Shown here: in pieces, positions 45,126 through 57,850 of the stretch
Position numbering within the stretch: the stretch's first letter is position 1
How the letters are laid out: every line of letters starts with the position of its first letter
Assembly: GCF_019649055.1 (NCBI RefSeq)
Contig: NW_026570245.1
Coordinates: 992,001 to 1,056,000, forward strand
Length of the DNA: 64,000 nucleotides
Source: Paramacrobiotus metropolitanus
Taxonomy: Eukaryota > Tardigrada > Eutardigrada > Parachela > Macrobiotidae
Direction: 5' to 3'
Translations under genes and position numbers: made by a program
Notes under the pieces: model-generated
Databases searched by the model: none
Seen by the model: the letters and a program-made list of their open reading frames with translations, nothing else
What the model was told of the DNA's origin: nothing

Positions 45126-45865
45126 GGACAGGAAAACACCGTTTGTGAAACTTGGTACTTTAGCCATCCCAGGTCTTTTCGCTGATCTGTATTATAATGC
45201 AGCTAACGCAATGTTTTTGTGACCAAATGGACATTCGAGCAATGTAGTGACTGCTCTATGACCAAATCGTACAGACTTAACCGAATGTTTAATTATTTAA
45301 TAGCGCTCTCAAAAGCAGTGTTTCACGTACGTTCCCTGTGTATGTTCGCACGAAAGTTTTCGTTGTACCTGAAATGTGATAATCTCTTGCCGGTGCTAAA
45401 TTGTATTAAAGGTTGAGGGTTATGATAGTGATAAGAGCACATAATTTAGGGCTTACTTAGGTTAATGGTTTCTGGATATGACTTTTCAAATTGCCACAAT
45501 TTTTTTCGAGCGATATCTGATAAGTATTGCATTAATTACACGATAATCATAGCCAAAATTTTTGTTTTTTTTATTACGGTGATACTTACTCGGTATACAA
45601 ACACGAGCAAGTACGACTAGGGTAGTACAAGTTCACGTGGTTTCCATGGAAGTACTTACTACAGAGGCGCATAACAATCTATGTATTGTTATGCACTGGA
45701 TGTCAGTGGAGAAAATTATGAACTACCAGTTTTTAACCTTGAAATACTAACTAAATAGATTAAAGGATAACTCAGTATAGCTCTGCAGGGTACATTAATG
45801 TAGCACCCGGAGCCCCAATAGAAAACCGCCAAAAATATAAACGCTGTACTAATTCCTACTCGAGT
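45126..45865. other. intergenic, P450 B to WIPI
   Basis: Same-strand spacer. The short open frames within it have no recognised content. It should hold the WIPI promoter. Confidence 0.4.
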
Positions 45866-47305
45866 ATGGATCGGGGCGTGGCAGGAGGAGCCGCTTCCGC
45901 AGTCGGAGATCTGGACCGCGCTCAACATCCGCAGATCATCAGTTGTCGTTTTAGCCCAACCGGGTCATCATTATTGGCCACCACCCCGACGGGATTCATT
46001 ATCTACAATATTGACAAGGATGGAATCGCCACTTTGCACCATGAGTACGATGTGGGAACGCCGATCCGATTTGCCGAACGTCTCTACGCCACCAACCTCG
46101 TCGCGTATGCCACCGTGAAAAATCCCGATGTGTTTGTGGTATTCCATTGCAAAAAGCGGAAGATTATCTGCGACTTCCGCTACCCCAGCGATATCAATAT
46201 TATCCGTTTCAACCGGCAGCGAGTTGTTATTGCCATAAAAGACGTGGTAATTTGATCTGTGTTGCTTTTCTGGTTATTGCGCATGGAATTTACTTATCAG
46301 TAATAGTATATCTTTATACTTAGTTCGTGATATATAGAAATAGTGAAATAGGTAATTTGTTTTGTATAGAAATCGCAATACTTCTAAAATTTTTTCGGTT
46401 TTGGATTTTTGCTCACTGAAGCAGTTTTATTCGCTGTTTTTTTTCGGCAGATTTACATCCACAATGTCCGCAACATGCAGATCGTCCACTTGATTAAAGA
46501 TGCACCGGAGAATCCCCGCAACCTAATGGAATTAGCTGTCTCGGAAAACTGCGGCTACCTGGCATTTCCCGGCAAAATCGACAACGGCTCCCTACGCATC
46601 TTCGACGTCTTCCAGCTGCAGGACGTGACCTCCATCCAGGCCAGCACCACGCCGCTGACCAGCATCCGCTTCGATCCCACCGGCGCCCGCATCGCCACCG
46701 CCTCCATCAAAGGCACCTGCATCCGCGTGTACGACAGCCAGGCCGGGAATAAACTGTATGAATTCCGCCGCGGGATGCGGGAAGTGCGCATCGTCTCGTT
46801 GTCCTTCAGTTTAGACAGCCGTTTTCTCAGCGCCACCAGTGGATCGGAAACGGTGCATATTTTTAAACTGGCCGACCATGATGCGGCCGCATCCGAAGGC
46901 GGGGGATTTTTTGCCGCGGTGCGGGAGACGCTGGCGAGTGCCGCCGGGGGATTGTTGAGTTTAGAAGAACGGGCGGTGACCACCATACAGAATCCGCTGC
47001 ACGGACACAATGCGCAGGGATTTCTGGGGTCACTGGCACCGGGATGCACGCATTTTCTGTTGATGACGCCGACTGGACTGATGCATGTGTATGTTCTGCT
47101 GGAAAACACGGAGAGTGGTGCGACTGTGCTGTTGAAGCCCATTAAGCAGCAGAATTTGCGGGAAGTCAGGAAAGTTAACGGGAAGCCTTCCATTCTTAGC
47201 CAGGATTCGTCGGTGATTATGACCGGCGAACATTCGGGATGCGAGAATGAAAAGGCGGAGAAATCGCTGAACGCTTCTGTACGTAGTGTTAGTGAAGCGA
47301 GGTGA
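45866..47305 (+). CDS. WIPI2: WIPI/Atg18-family PROPPIN, WIPI2-like
   Basis: Two exons (45866-46246, 46451-47305) give 411 residues. The protein is a seven-bladed WD40-type propeller. The PI3P-binding motif FRRG lies at residues 232-235, preceded by CIRVYDSQAGNKLYE and followed by SLSFSLDSRFLSATSGSETVHIF. FRRG binds PI3P and PI(3,5)P2 on the phagophore; WIPI2 recruits ATG16L1 in autophagosome formation. An insert after blade 5-6 (EGGGFFAAVRETLASAAGG) corresponds to the membrane-inserting loop. The acidic-basic C-tail is not conserved. It is convergent with CYP51, 325 bp away. Confidence 0.92.
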
Positions 47306-47630
47306 TGCGATTATTCTAGCATGGGTTAAAACAACGAAATTAAAAGGCTAGAAAATGTGTAAACTAAACGGGTTCTCAACCCCAATCAAAAGAGTATGAA
47401 ATGCAGGAACTAAATTGTATCATTTCATTCATGTACTACGTCGAACGCGTATCAGACATTTCGCGGTACAAAGGGTAATTTCTTGTAAAACAATACAATT
47501 TGTAGCGAATGATAAGCAAAAGCAAGAAGTGCAACCAAAAGATAACAAATTTAAATAAAAAAAGGACATTTTGTGAGACATTCATAAACATTCATTCACA
47601 TTCATAAAACATTCATAAATGCATTTTTCT
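47306..47630. other. convergent WIPI/CYP51 3' region with ACATTCATA microsatellite
   Basis: AT-rich spacer. At about 47575-47622 an imperfect ACATTCATA-type repeat occurs just before the CYP51 stop codon, in its probable 3' UTR. Confidence 0.5.
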
Positions 47631-50332
47631 TTACTGCTCCAGTCTTGGTTTATAAGAAATAATAGGATTCTTCGGAGTATGTATCATTGTCGAGTAGTTA
47701 ATTGCGGGGAAATGCCCGTTCACGAGATCAAATTCGTACTTCCTTAACAATGTCGCCCAAATCGTCTTGATCTGAACGTAAGCAAACTGTTCTCCAATAC
47801 AACGATGCCGGCCGGCGCCGAACGGAACATAAGAAAACTTCGTATCCCCCGTTAGGTCCGGATTCAAATACCTAATAAATGTCTTATAAGCAAAGCGAAC
47901 CTCCCAATCATATAAAAATACAGTAAAATCTTTCACACCTATCTGGATCGAAGGCATCTGGATTTTCCCATGCATCTTTGATCCGCTGGTTAACCGGTGG
48001 TGATACACAGATCTGGTGTCCGGCAGGTATCGTATATTCTTTCACGAACTGTCAAAATAAAGCGATGACATTTCTATCAATAATAGTACAACAGCCATTC
48101 CAACAATCCAAACGCTGTACACATTCACTTCCGCTGATTTTGGAATACCTGGTCAGTTTTGACCATTCGCATCATAGTCATGATAGGTGGACGCAACCGC
48201 AGCGTTTCTTTCACGCATCGATCCAAAATGTCCATATCGCGGATGTGCTCGTATGTCAGCGGTGTATGCAGATCACCACAAACCCGTTTCTGCTCTTCCA
48301 CGATAGCGTCCTGCCAAAACATGCTTATTCGTATAAAACCGAAATGTTCATTTCAGTTAGATTTCACTGTCAGTGTCATATGCGTTTTCACATGCATTTT
48401 CAAACGCATTTCAAGCTAAAATATAATATCAGCTGTGCATTTAAGATGGCCACTTGGCCGGTGCAGTGGAATTACGAATACAGTAATTAATATTGTACCT
48501 GTTGCATCTCCGCTGATAAAATTAATGAGTCACCTACCTGGGTTGCACAACACCTTTTCCAAAAGTCATAAGTCAGCGTAACTCCACTCAAATATTACGC
48601 ACATTCCATTGTCAATCGTAAAAGTTTTAAGTGTTGTTCGCACCTGCAATCGTTTATCTCGTGATATGTAGAACCCAAGCCAAGCACCAGTGGTCGAGGA
48701 CGTATGCTGCCCGGCCATCAGCAACCCGATGAGCATACCGGCAATTTCATCATCGCTGAGCTGCCTGCCATCTCTAACAAAACAGTGAAAATTGAAATCC
48801 CAATAAATACGTCAGATATACTTAATCTATTTTCGACGCATGCGTTATCGAGCTGTACTTGTAAGCAGAATCAATCAGCGTCTGCAGCATATCGTCTGGT
48901 TTCTCTGGGGCCATGCGGCGTTTGGCAATGGCCTGATAGAAAATCTGTTTCATTTTCTTATGCGCGATATCCCGCCGCCGGAAGCTGGGCAGGGGCAGCC
49001 AGGATGGTAGTAACCAGGCTTCGTGCGAAAAGCCTCCATCTAAATCAGCGTACAGCTGTGCGACTTCTTCATTCAGCACAGAACGGATCTCCTGGCCATG
49101 CAGACAGCGACTGGCAGTCAGCACGATCAATTCCGCCATGGCTTCGAAGAGATTGCGGACACCACGATCGCCCCAACGCGCAAAATAGTCCTCCGTTTCC
49201 TCAACGAGCAGCGGGACGTGAGTGCGGAATTGTGCGATGTTCAAGCCGGTTTTGAACATCTTTTTCTGTTCCAGAAACACCTAAAGCATAACCAAGTAGC
49301 AATTAGCAAACCTAACAAAAACTACCGCACATTTCGAAGAACAATTATTAATACACAACGAAACCATGTTTTAGACTTTTAGGTACACAGTAAAATTCCA
49401 AGACTTATTTATACAGTGCAGTTTTTATTTTCTGATGCGCATATTCGGCAAATTAATACAAATGAGAAAATATTTTATCAGTAATCAAGCCAATAACGCC
49501 ATTTTAAAACACTAAAACGATCACACACGAACGGAACAAAATTATGATTGTACAGTAAAGCAATTTCCGAAATTTTGTAAAACAAAGCAAATTATGTACA
49601 ACAAACAATTATGTACAACATACAACTTGTTTGTTGTACATAATTTGCGGTACATAGTTATTGCTTAGTCGTACATAACCTGTCGTACACAATTTCGGAC
49701 AAACAGTTTGTCCGACACGTTTTAAAATTTTTTTTTGTTTTTTGAGCTTACACTATTGGGGCAATCATAGGCTACTCCCTGACCAAACACGGGTGTCACT
49801 AGCTTGCTGTACACTTCTTCGGCGTTGAGATCTTCGTTCTTGCTGTTAAAGAACACAGCACTGGCCTCCGATCCGATAACATAAGTAAACGTACTGCCCA
49901 TCATCCGCAAACTGAACACGGGTCCGTACTAAAAAACGTAACAACGCAGATGCAGCAGCCGTACGCATCATTCAGCATCTAAACTTTCCATAGTATTGCA
50001 TTTCGTTCCGAAAATACGATTACTTTGTAATAAGCATCTTCCAGGAATTTGATGGGATTCATGCCAAACTGCAATGCACTGCCAACGAAAGGAATGGAGG
50101 AGGGAATCATCGGCGGCGGGTTCTACATCCCCAAAGAATGCGGAGTTGTGATACATCTGCTCCCAGTTCTGTAGAATACATGGGAATTTTCAAATACCTT
50201 CACCGACGATCTCCATCGCATACGAAGGAAGTACGCGATTGTCAGAAAAGCAATGGAAAGATAGGTGAGTGTGTATTTGCGATTGCAGCATGAGAATGCA
50301 TCGCCAAATCGCTCCCAGAACAAATCAATCAT
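47631..50332 (-). CDS. CYP51: sterol 14-alpha-demethylase (CYP51)
   Basis: Eight exons: 50198-50332, 50024-50122, 49752-49928, 48859-49280, 48644-48773, 48149-48310, 47939-48048, 47631-47871; 491 residues (human 503). The N-terminus has a membrane span ([13 protein letters not shown]). The CYP51-specific SRS1 segment ([20 protein letters not shown]), [18 protein letters not shown]-helix [20 protein letters not shown], and the haem loop [17 protein letters not shown] are nearly as in the human enzyme. CYP51 oxidises the 14-alpha methyl of lanosterol or a similar sterol in the ER. The gene is head-to-head with an oxidosqualene cyclase whose product would be its substrate. Insects and nematodes lack this enzyme. 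The fold and substrate-site conservation make other P450 families very unlikely. Confidence 0.96.
49587..49648. repeat. perfect 22-bp inverted repeat in a CYP51 intron
   Basis: Arms 49587-49608 and 49627-49648 are exact reverse complements around an 18-bp spacer, within the 471-bp intron before exon 4. A transcript could form a strong hairpin. ATTATGTACAAC recurs in the left arm and loop. Confidence 0.85.
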
Positions 50333-52823
50333 CTTGTAAGCTCCTGTTCCCCTGCTCTAAACAGCACAACAAATATAAAAAAATAGATTGACAAAGTAGG
50401 CAAAAGTTGAAAGCCGATATATGATGCAGTATGCGAATGTTTCGCAAAGAAACTCAGCGAATTCAAAGTCCAGACAAAGTCGCAAACAGCTGATCTGAAT
50501 CCTATTCTATGCGTCCAATCAAACGAGCATCGATTATCATCGCAGTATTAGAGTACCAGTGGCTATGTTCTATGGCTATGTTCTGTTGAATCAAGTTGAG
50601 GGTATGCCAGAGTAGTACATATCCAGTATTTGTTTGATTTGTTTTAGTTTATCACGTAACAAAGTTAAGAACATTTTCAAAAATTAATTAATGCAGTTAA
50701 GTCTTTCCTCACGCGAAGTGCACGACCGTTTATTCAACTTGGTAATCGCCAGACTCGGCCAGAGTCACCGGAAGTGGCAGCAGACCGCTCGGCACTGGCG
50801 CCGCTTCTTGTGATTGCCCTACTAAACGTTTTAGTTTTATTAAATACGAGTAGTATTTAATAAATATTATATTTTTATCCAGGCTTAGGCAGGTCTTGGC
50901 ATACAGTTCGAGCGGTACGACTATTATCATATTATTATACGAGGTACCTTCATCATTCAGGGCCAATCTCTCTTTTATTTTTCGAAAATTAAACCGACGG
51001 TTGTAACTTGTAAGTGTTCCAGCATATAATTATAGTTCTATTGCAAACGAAGCCTGATAATGATTCGCGATAAAAACAATGCATTAAGCACATTCTGTTA
51101 AGATTCTTATTAGTTTGCAATATTGCCAGTTTGGCAGTGTACAGACGATCGTAATTCTTTGTTTCGACTTTTTGTTCATTTTTTATTGTTTCTTCTTTTG
51201 TCAACGGAAGACTCAGATATGCCGGTGAATTGTCGTTCGTACAATACTCACGGCGATATTCTGTTGAATTCATAAGCACAAAAGAAAGATGCTCTCGATA
51301 ACGAAAAAAGAGTCCATGGAACTTTGTACATGCTCAATGCAATAATATATAATGTCACTCAGCTAGATTAATATTTATTAATCCACAAAATTAATATTTT
51401 ACCACCGAAAATACAGCAAATTTAAGAGACAAACTACTTCCTGACCGCACACTTCTACATATATGCGCGCTCCATGTACGTTGACATTGCACTTGAATGA
51501 GGGTCTTATCACTCTTATGCGATAAAATTTTCTAACCACAAGATATACCGAAATTACAGAAAACGCTGCATGCAATATGAACATCCAGCTACAAACACAA
51601 ATAAAATTCTAAATATACAATACTCTTTAAGACACGGGTTTAATTGTAGCCGGCTTGCCCAGTTTTAGCCGTATTAACCGAGAGACTGCGGTACAAGGTT
51701 CGCACGGGGTTGAACAGCAGTAGTCGGTTTTGACCAGATGCCCTTTGAGGGTCAACATTAATCATGTCGTCTTTCGATCGAGCGTCAACGGCTTCGTCCC
51801 TGGATGTGGCCTTATCGGGGCTGCAGTAGTAGAGTTGAATTTAGTTTGTGGTACACCAAAATTGAGCTAGATAACGTCATGTCAATATCGATTACTAATT
51901 ATATTATTTAATAAGCAGATGTAGAAAGTGTACATACGCGTAGACAACCAGTACATACGCGTAACTGAATTCCCATATTGTTCGCAGCACGTAATTGTAG
52001 AACAATATCATAACAATGCCGGAAAGGTACAAACACCAATCCATCAACGCATAGGCAATGTGAAAACCATAGCCAAATTTTTGTATTCGCTCCACCGATT
52101 CGGAGGATATCCAAGGCCGCGGAGAACGCGAATGGAGAAACCGCTTTGGGAATACAGAGGTCATCATTTTAAACAGAGAGCTATGAAATATTTCGGTAGA
52201 AAAATTAGATTATTTTAATTAGTATTAAGACTTTGGTAGAACTAGTATTAAGACTTTAGTAAAACTGTTGTACTGTAATTGCTAGTACTTCTGTTCAGCC
52301 AGTTGCAAATAACATGCTCAACCGCTCACCCTTAAACCACGAATAACCAATTAAAGACACTACAGTGTCCATTTATATATTATACGAGTATACAGATATA
52401 ATATATTGTATATTCTTTTACATAGGTGTAAGAAGTCTTCATTTGTAGACCAGACGGTTTTCTGGCAGTACTATGTTATCAGCAGCGATTGGTTAATAGG
52501 CATATTCGTACAATACCGCCATCGTGTAGCACCGGCGTGAAGTCCATCAACTGGTGTTCCGCTATTCCTATATATACAATACGTAGGTCACCAACACACC
52601 TTTGGACGATGGCGTGAGTAGGGCTGGTCATGAATTCTGGTGCAAAGGTCAACCTGTACAATTAATTGCAGCTCTTGCGGTGACATGGAATAGCTACGAT
52701 AACGTTTATTTGAAGGCTGCAAGAGATACGGTTTGTGTCACTTCGTAATCAGTTTCTGCAACCTTTTTGGAATTTTTCATTGAGAAGCTTCTACGGTTGT
52801 AAATTTTAGTATCTTTTGTGAAG
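50333..52823. promoter_or_regulatory. 2.5-kb divergent interval between CYP51 and OSC1
   Basis: Contains the promoters of CYP51 (-) and OSC1 (+). Coding-like minus-strand exons inside it are listed separately. I looked for a sterol-regulatory element (TCACNCCAC) and saw no good match. Confidence 0.45.
50730..52167 (-). CDS. possible small membrane-protein gene(s), exon structure unresolved
   Basis: Three minus-strand segments look coding. (1) From ATG 52167 to about 51950: about 70 residues, with HIAYALMDWCLYLSGIVMIL as a likely membrane span after an Arg/Ser/Pro-rich start. (2) 51640-51820, after an acceptor TACTGCAG: about 60 residues, hydrophilic (DEAVDARSKDDMINVDPQ), ending in GQAGYN-stop. 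(3) 50730-50818, after an acceptor GTTTAGTAG: QEAAPVPSGLLPLPVTLAES, ending in YQVE-stop. A hydrophobic segment WMFILHAAFSVIS near 51560 may be another exon. The phases of (1) and (2) do not join simply, so one or two genes may be present. No family is recognised. The position between CYP51 and OSC1 makes it worth resolving. Confidence 0.35.
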
Positions 52824-55800
52824 ATGAGTAATACGTTTACTTATCAAAATAGTTTGCCTCGTAATCGTGGTGGACCGTACAAAACAACACCTGCGACGGA
52901 TCTCAGCCGCTGGCGTTTGACGAATGTCGGTGGACGGCAGACGTGGAGATATTACGAAGAGAACGAGGAATTACCACGAGAGCAGACGTTTTTGGAGAAG
53001 CATTCACTAGGGCTGATGGTACGGGACAAGCGCATGCTTAATCCAATTTCCTAAATAATATTACACGTCAATACCTACATACGTCTAAGTGACCGGTCTA
53101 ACATCTATTTAGAAAGTTGGACCAAATGTAATTTATATAGCGAAAGTACACGGCACTGTAATCGGTACACGCTATTATTACGAGTAGTAAAGATAAAAAA
53201 ATTAATCTTGGTCTTTACGACTAGAGCGCAGCCGGTGCTTTTTTGGAACAAACATATTGTGATGCAGTACTGTAATTAATTATATAGTTCCCGCCTTCGG
53301 CAGCTTGTTGTGTACTTTTAAGTAATAACCGTACCAATCTGGCTTTGTTATCGATTTTAAGGATGATGAAGAATTTGTGGACACTCCAGAAAACATTTAC
53401 GATGCACTGCAAAAAGGGATGGAATTCTACGCTCAGTTGCAAGCGGAAGACGGACACTGGGCCGGTGATTACGGTGGACCGTTGTTTCTGCTACCGGGAT
53501 TAGTTATTGTGTGCTACATAACCGGCACACCGTTCTCGGAAGCACAGAAAAAGGAGATTATCCGCTACCTGCGCTCTGTGCAGTGCCCAGGTGGAGGATG
53601 GGGGTACGTAATCTAACTGCAGCCTACAAAACAGGACACCAGCTGAAGGATTACAATCTTTAAAAACGGCGTAATAAAATAATTTATTCCACGACGGTTT
53701 CTTTATATTTTAAAAGTGCACCAGGTATTGTTGTGAGAGTCTTTCTGCTGGTTGAATGTAGCGGCGCGTCTATTGTTTAACTGATATATGATTTGATTGC
53801 ACTGCGCGTACAGGTAAGTATTTAAAAAAATTTAACTAATCCCTTTACTTTTGTTCAGGCTGCATGTGGAAGGACCACCCACCGTATTCGGCTGCGCTCT
53901 GAACTACTGCACAATGCGCATTTTGGGAGTTGCTGCGGATGACCCGGATGTTACGCATGCCCGAAAACTTTTGCATACATTGGGTAATAATCACAGTGCA
54001 ACGCAGTAAATCTGTTTTTCAAACACTTCTATTGGTAGCATTTGGATGTTACTGCACTGATGCTCTTAAAGCTGGTATTACTATGGTCAAATGACGGTTA
54101 ATCTGTTCGTAATTTTTCTCAACATTAGGAGCACTGGCCATTCCATCGTGGGGAAAATTCTGGCTGTCGGTGTTGAATGTATACGACTACGACGGGATGC
54201 ACAGCATATTCCCGGAGATGTGGCTGCTTCCGGAATGGGTACCCATTCACCCATCGAAGTTGTGGTGTCACTGCCGACAAGTGTACCTTCCGATGGGATA
54301 CTGCTACGGACGCCGGTTGAAGGCAGCGGAAACGGATTTGGTGCGACAGCTGCGGCAAGAGCTGTACGTGGAGGATTATTCCACCATTCAGTGGAAAGCG
54401 CATCGGGATAATATATCGCCGGCTGACCTTTATACGCCACACAGTTGGCTTCTCAAGATTGGTTACGGTAGGTGTTGCATCGTAGACGGCAATTTTGTAT
54501 AAACTTTTGTTTAGGTGCACAGCGTCCGGACTATTTGGTACACTCGTTGAATGTTTTCGGTTATTTTAGTTGTTCTGGATTTTTGTGAGAAGTGGCATAT
54601 ACCAACCTTTCGGAAGAAAGCTCTGGATAAATGTTATGATCACGTGTGCGCAGATGATGTATTCACAAAGTGTATCAGCATTGGACCGGTATGCCACTGT
54701 CCTGCACTATATGAATGCATTTCGCATAGACGTTAAAGTTTGCTGCATCTCGATAGTTAAATAATATATTTTACAGATTTCAAAGGTGATCAACATGTTA
54801 ATCCGATGGTCAGTGGACGGTCCAAGCCATCCGGCATTTAAAATGCACCAGGATCGAGTGCAAGATTATTTGTGGCTGGGCCTGGATGGGATGAAAATGA
54901 GCGGGACGAACGGCTCACAATTGTGGGACACCGCGTTTGTTGTACAAGCTTTTTTGGAGGTACTTCATTTCTGTTTTTTCTTTATCGCCGGTAGATTTCG
55001 ATATTACTCTCTTTACAAATTTTTCAATTATGTAAGAATTTGTCGTCTCAAATTTTTCAATTATGTAAGAATTTGTCGTCTGTCTTATTGCTGCAATTTT
55101 AAACCGATTACAGGCTCGAGCTGCGGAAAATCCGGCACTCGTACCGAATCTCGTTCGCGCCTACGAGTTCATCGACTTTTCTCAAATTCCCGAAAGCCCT
55201 GCAGATTGCGTTGCGTTCTACCGACATCCTAACAAAGTATGCAACCCTAAGATCGACAAACATAACAACATCCAGTTGTGAATTACTGTAATTAACACAT
55301 CTGTGACTCAGTTATACGAGAAGCAGAAACCTTTTCATGACTAGAGTAATCGCTAACCATAGTGCTTTATATACGCAGTTATTTAATTATGCTATTGTAA
55401 TAATAAAATGATTTTGAAGGGTGGTTGGCCATTTTCCACACTGGATTGTGGATGGATTGTAGCAGACTGCACAGCGGAAGGTTTGAAAGGTATCCTATAT
55501 TTGGAGAAGGAGGCCAGTTTAAAAAAGTCCATCTCCACTTTCTCTTCTGAAAGGTTACGAAATGCCGTGGATGCGGTTAGTTGAAATGTCGTCTGCTCGT
55601 TGAATATTACTTATAAGACACAAATCTCGCTAACAATTGATCTGTTTTAGCTTATATCGTTTACAAATGAGGATGGCGGATTCGCGACATATGAAACCAA
55701 ACGCGGTGGCCACTTACTGGAACTGCTAAATCCATCGGAAGTCTTCGGGGATATCATGATCGACTACACTTACACGGAATGTACATCGGCAGTTATGCAG

Positions 55801-56969
55801 GCACTCATCGCGTATCGCAAGAGAGATCCAGAGTATCGTGCAGAAGAAATCAGGCAATTAAAACACAGTAGTTCATATAATTATGTGATCGTAATTATAA
55901 TTTTGTATTGCGTAAGGTCAATCTGATTTCGAAAGAACTAGTCGAATAAAACAATCGCCAAGTACGGCTGTTTTTTTACCGTATTATCATAAACTTTGTT
56001 ACTGACTTCCCGACGACCAACACACCTGTAAGTCACTGAGTGATGTTCATGACCTTTGCGCTATTGCAGATTGATTCTCAGTAACGGTTTGGAATACATC
56101 CAGCGGAAACAACTACCGGACGGATCGTGGGAGGGCAGTTGGGGCGTGTGTTTCACCTATGGCGCATGGTTCGCCCTCGAGGCCTTTGCTAGCATGGATT
56201 ACTTGTACAAAATTCAATCCAGTGATGGGTACGGATGCTTATACCGCTTTACATCAACGCGATTATCGCTTGGTTGTTAGAATTTTTACGGCTTTCCCGG
56301 GACAAATACCGGTCACTTATAATATCAGCGAAAACTGCGCAATGCGAAAACAGTTTGAGTTCAGCAAGAGTACAAGAGTACTGGTTTTGCAGAGGCCAAA
56401 ACGAAGCCGTTCTAAAGGGCTGTATTTTCCTGAAACAGTACCAGAACGACGACGGGGGATGGGGCGAAGATTTCGAGTCCTGTGAACAGCGACGATACGT
56501 TCCTAGCGCAGCATCGCAGGTGGTCAACACTTGCTGGGCATTATTGGGACTAATGGCTGTACAGTAAGTCACTATGAAATTATATCAATCCCTAACTATA
56601 CGCAGCACAGATACACATAATTATGTGCGTGAGAAATTTATCATTGAAATACCATGCGTGTATTTGTACGTTATATTATATATTACACGCAAAACTAAGG
56701 AACTTCTTATAAAAAAAACAGTTAATTAATTAAGTACGATAATGGTAAATACTAATTGCACTAATTACAGATATTCGGACAGATCAGTCGTGGAGAAGGG
56801 TATCAAGTTTATATTGAGTCGACAACGGAAGAATGGTGACTGGCCGCAGGAAAACATTAGCGGTGTATTCAACAAATCTTGTGCGATTAGTTACACTAGC
56901 TACCGCAACGTGTTTCCCATATGGACTTTAGGTCGCTTTGCGTACCATTACCATCCATCTGCGCAGTGA
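52824..56969 (+). CDS. LSS: oxidosqualene cyclase 1, lanosterol synthase type
   Basis: Twelve exons: 52824-53018, 53362-53603, 53859-53983, 54129-54467, 54570-54688, 54777-54959, 55114-55236, 55420-55575, 55651-55853, 56070-56228, 56393-56563, 56771-56969; 737 residues (human LSS 732). QW repeats such as [39 protein letters not shown] and KNGDWPQEN are present. The acid motif DCTAE has its catalytic Asp at residue 458; LWCHCRQ holds the His near the active site; ECTSAVMQA supplies the Cys that hydrogen-bonds the Asp. The residues that set product specificity (Thr in GTNGSQLWD; Cys and Val in [13 protein letters not shown]) match animal and fungal lanosterol synthases. It cyclises 2,3-oxidosqualene to lanosterol on the ER. 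Intron 9 starts with GC (CAG/GCAATT) instead of GT. Confidence 0.95.
54165..54412 (+). repeat. exon-4 tract identical between OSC1 and OSC2 (OSC1 copy)
   Basis: 248 bp with no difference by eye to 59078-59325 in OSC2, including third codon positions. Flanking exon sequence differs. Confidence 0.9.
55016..55081. repeat. 33-bp tandem duplication in OSC1 intron 6
   Basis: Two perfect adjacent copies, 55016-55048 and 55049-55081, starting CAAATTTTTCAATTATGTAA. Without coding effect. Confidence 0.9.
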
Positions 56970-57850
56970 CAATGAATTTAATTTCTTGTAAATTTTCCTG
57001 TTGTTTGGTTTTGTTTCGTTATCAAGATTCTCACCGGTCGCTTCATGTAGCTCAAGCATAATATCGCGAACCAATTAAATGATCATTTGCGCCAGAATGT
57101 CGTTAAGGGAAAACATATTCTGTGCTACAGTAGCACTTATTGGGTATATGAAAAATTTTCATTCCATCGCGTGACATAATATGCACAATTTTCTTGTATA
57201 TCAAATATCTTGAACTGTAATTCATTTCATTTCAAATACATATTTGAATATTTGAATATTTATTTGAATGCATATTTGAATATTCATACTGACAAATCAC
57301 ATGCACACTTGCGCAAACGGTAGTGCTTGCTATTGTCCTTGCAATTTTAATTGCTGTTTTGCAGGTAAGAAAATACAAGTTTACCGTTAGGTCAAGTTTC
57401 AAAATTATATATCGGATTTTGTAGTACACCAGACGGGCTTATCACTTACTACGTGTTCTGCGGCGCATAACTATCGAGGAGATAGGAGTACAGAGTAGAA
57501 AGCTGTCCAACTGGTAGCAAAAGATCCGACTAAATTTACTTTCTATTCCCCGAAGCTAAATCAGAATGTTTGTCCCTTTCGTTGTCACTCATGCTTTGCT
57601 ACTCATTTCTTAAAATTGTTAGCCCGTTGCAATGGCGAGTCTGGATCTTGTAAATAATATTGAACATCGTGACAGTATCTTAATTTTATTGCTATTTTGC
57701 ACGCTGCCCGCTTATCATTAGACCATTCGGATTTTACGACAAATTTGTAAATTGTTGTGAATAGCGTGGCACCATTATTATTACCTAACCTTGTGAATAT
57801 TTATAACAAATCGAAATCCCAAGTTTTCTGAATTTTATCATTTATGTATT
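56970..57850. other. intergenic, OSC1 to OSC2
   Basis: AT-rich. Around 57236-57284 the word ATTTGAATATT is repeated imperfectly. Should hold the OSC2 promoter. No exon seen. Confidence 0.45.

Noticed and set aside
46555-47193. 212-codon minus-strand open frame
   Set aside because: Antisense shadow of the WIPI second exon, whose frame carries FRRG and propeller blades.
50333-52823. Sterol-regulatory (SREBP) element between CYP51 and OSC1
   Set aside because: No convincing TCACNCCAC-type match was seen; a CTCACCCTTAAACC string near 52327 is too weak.
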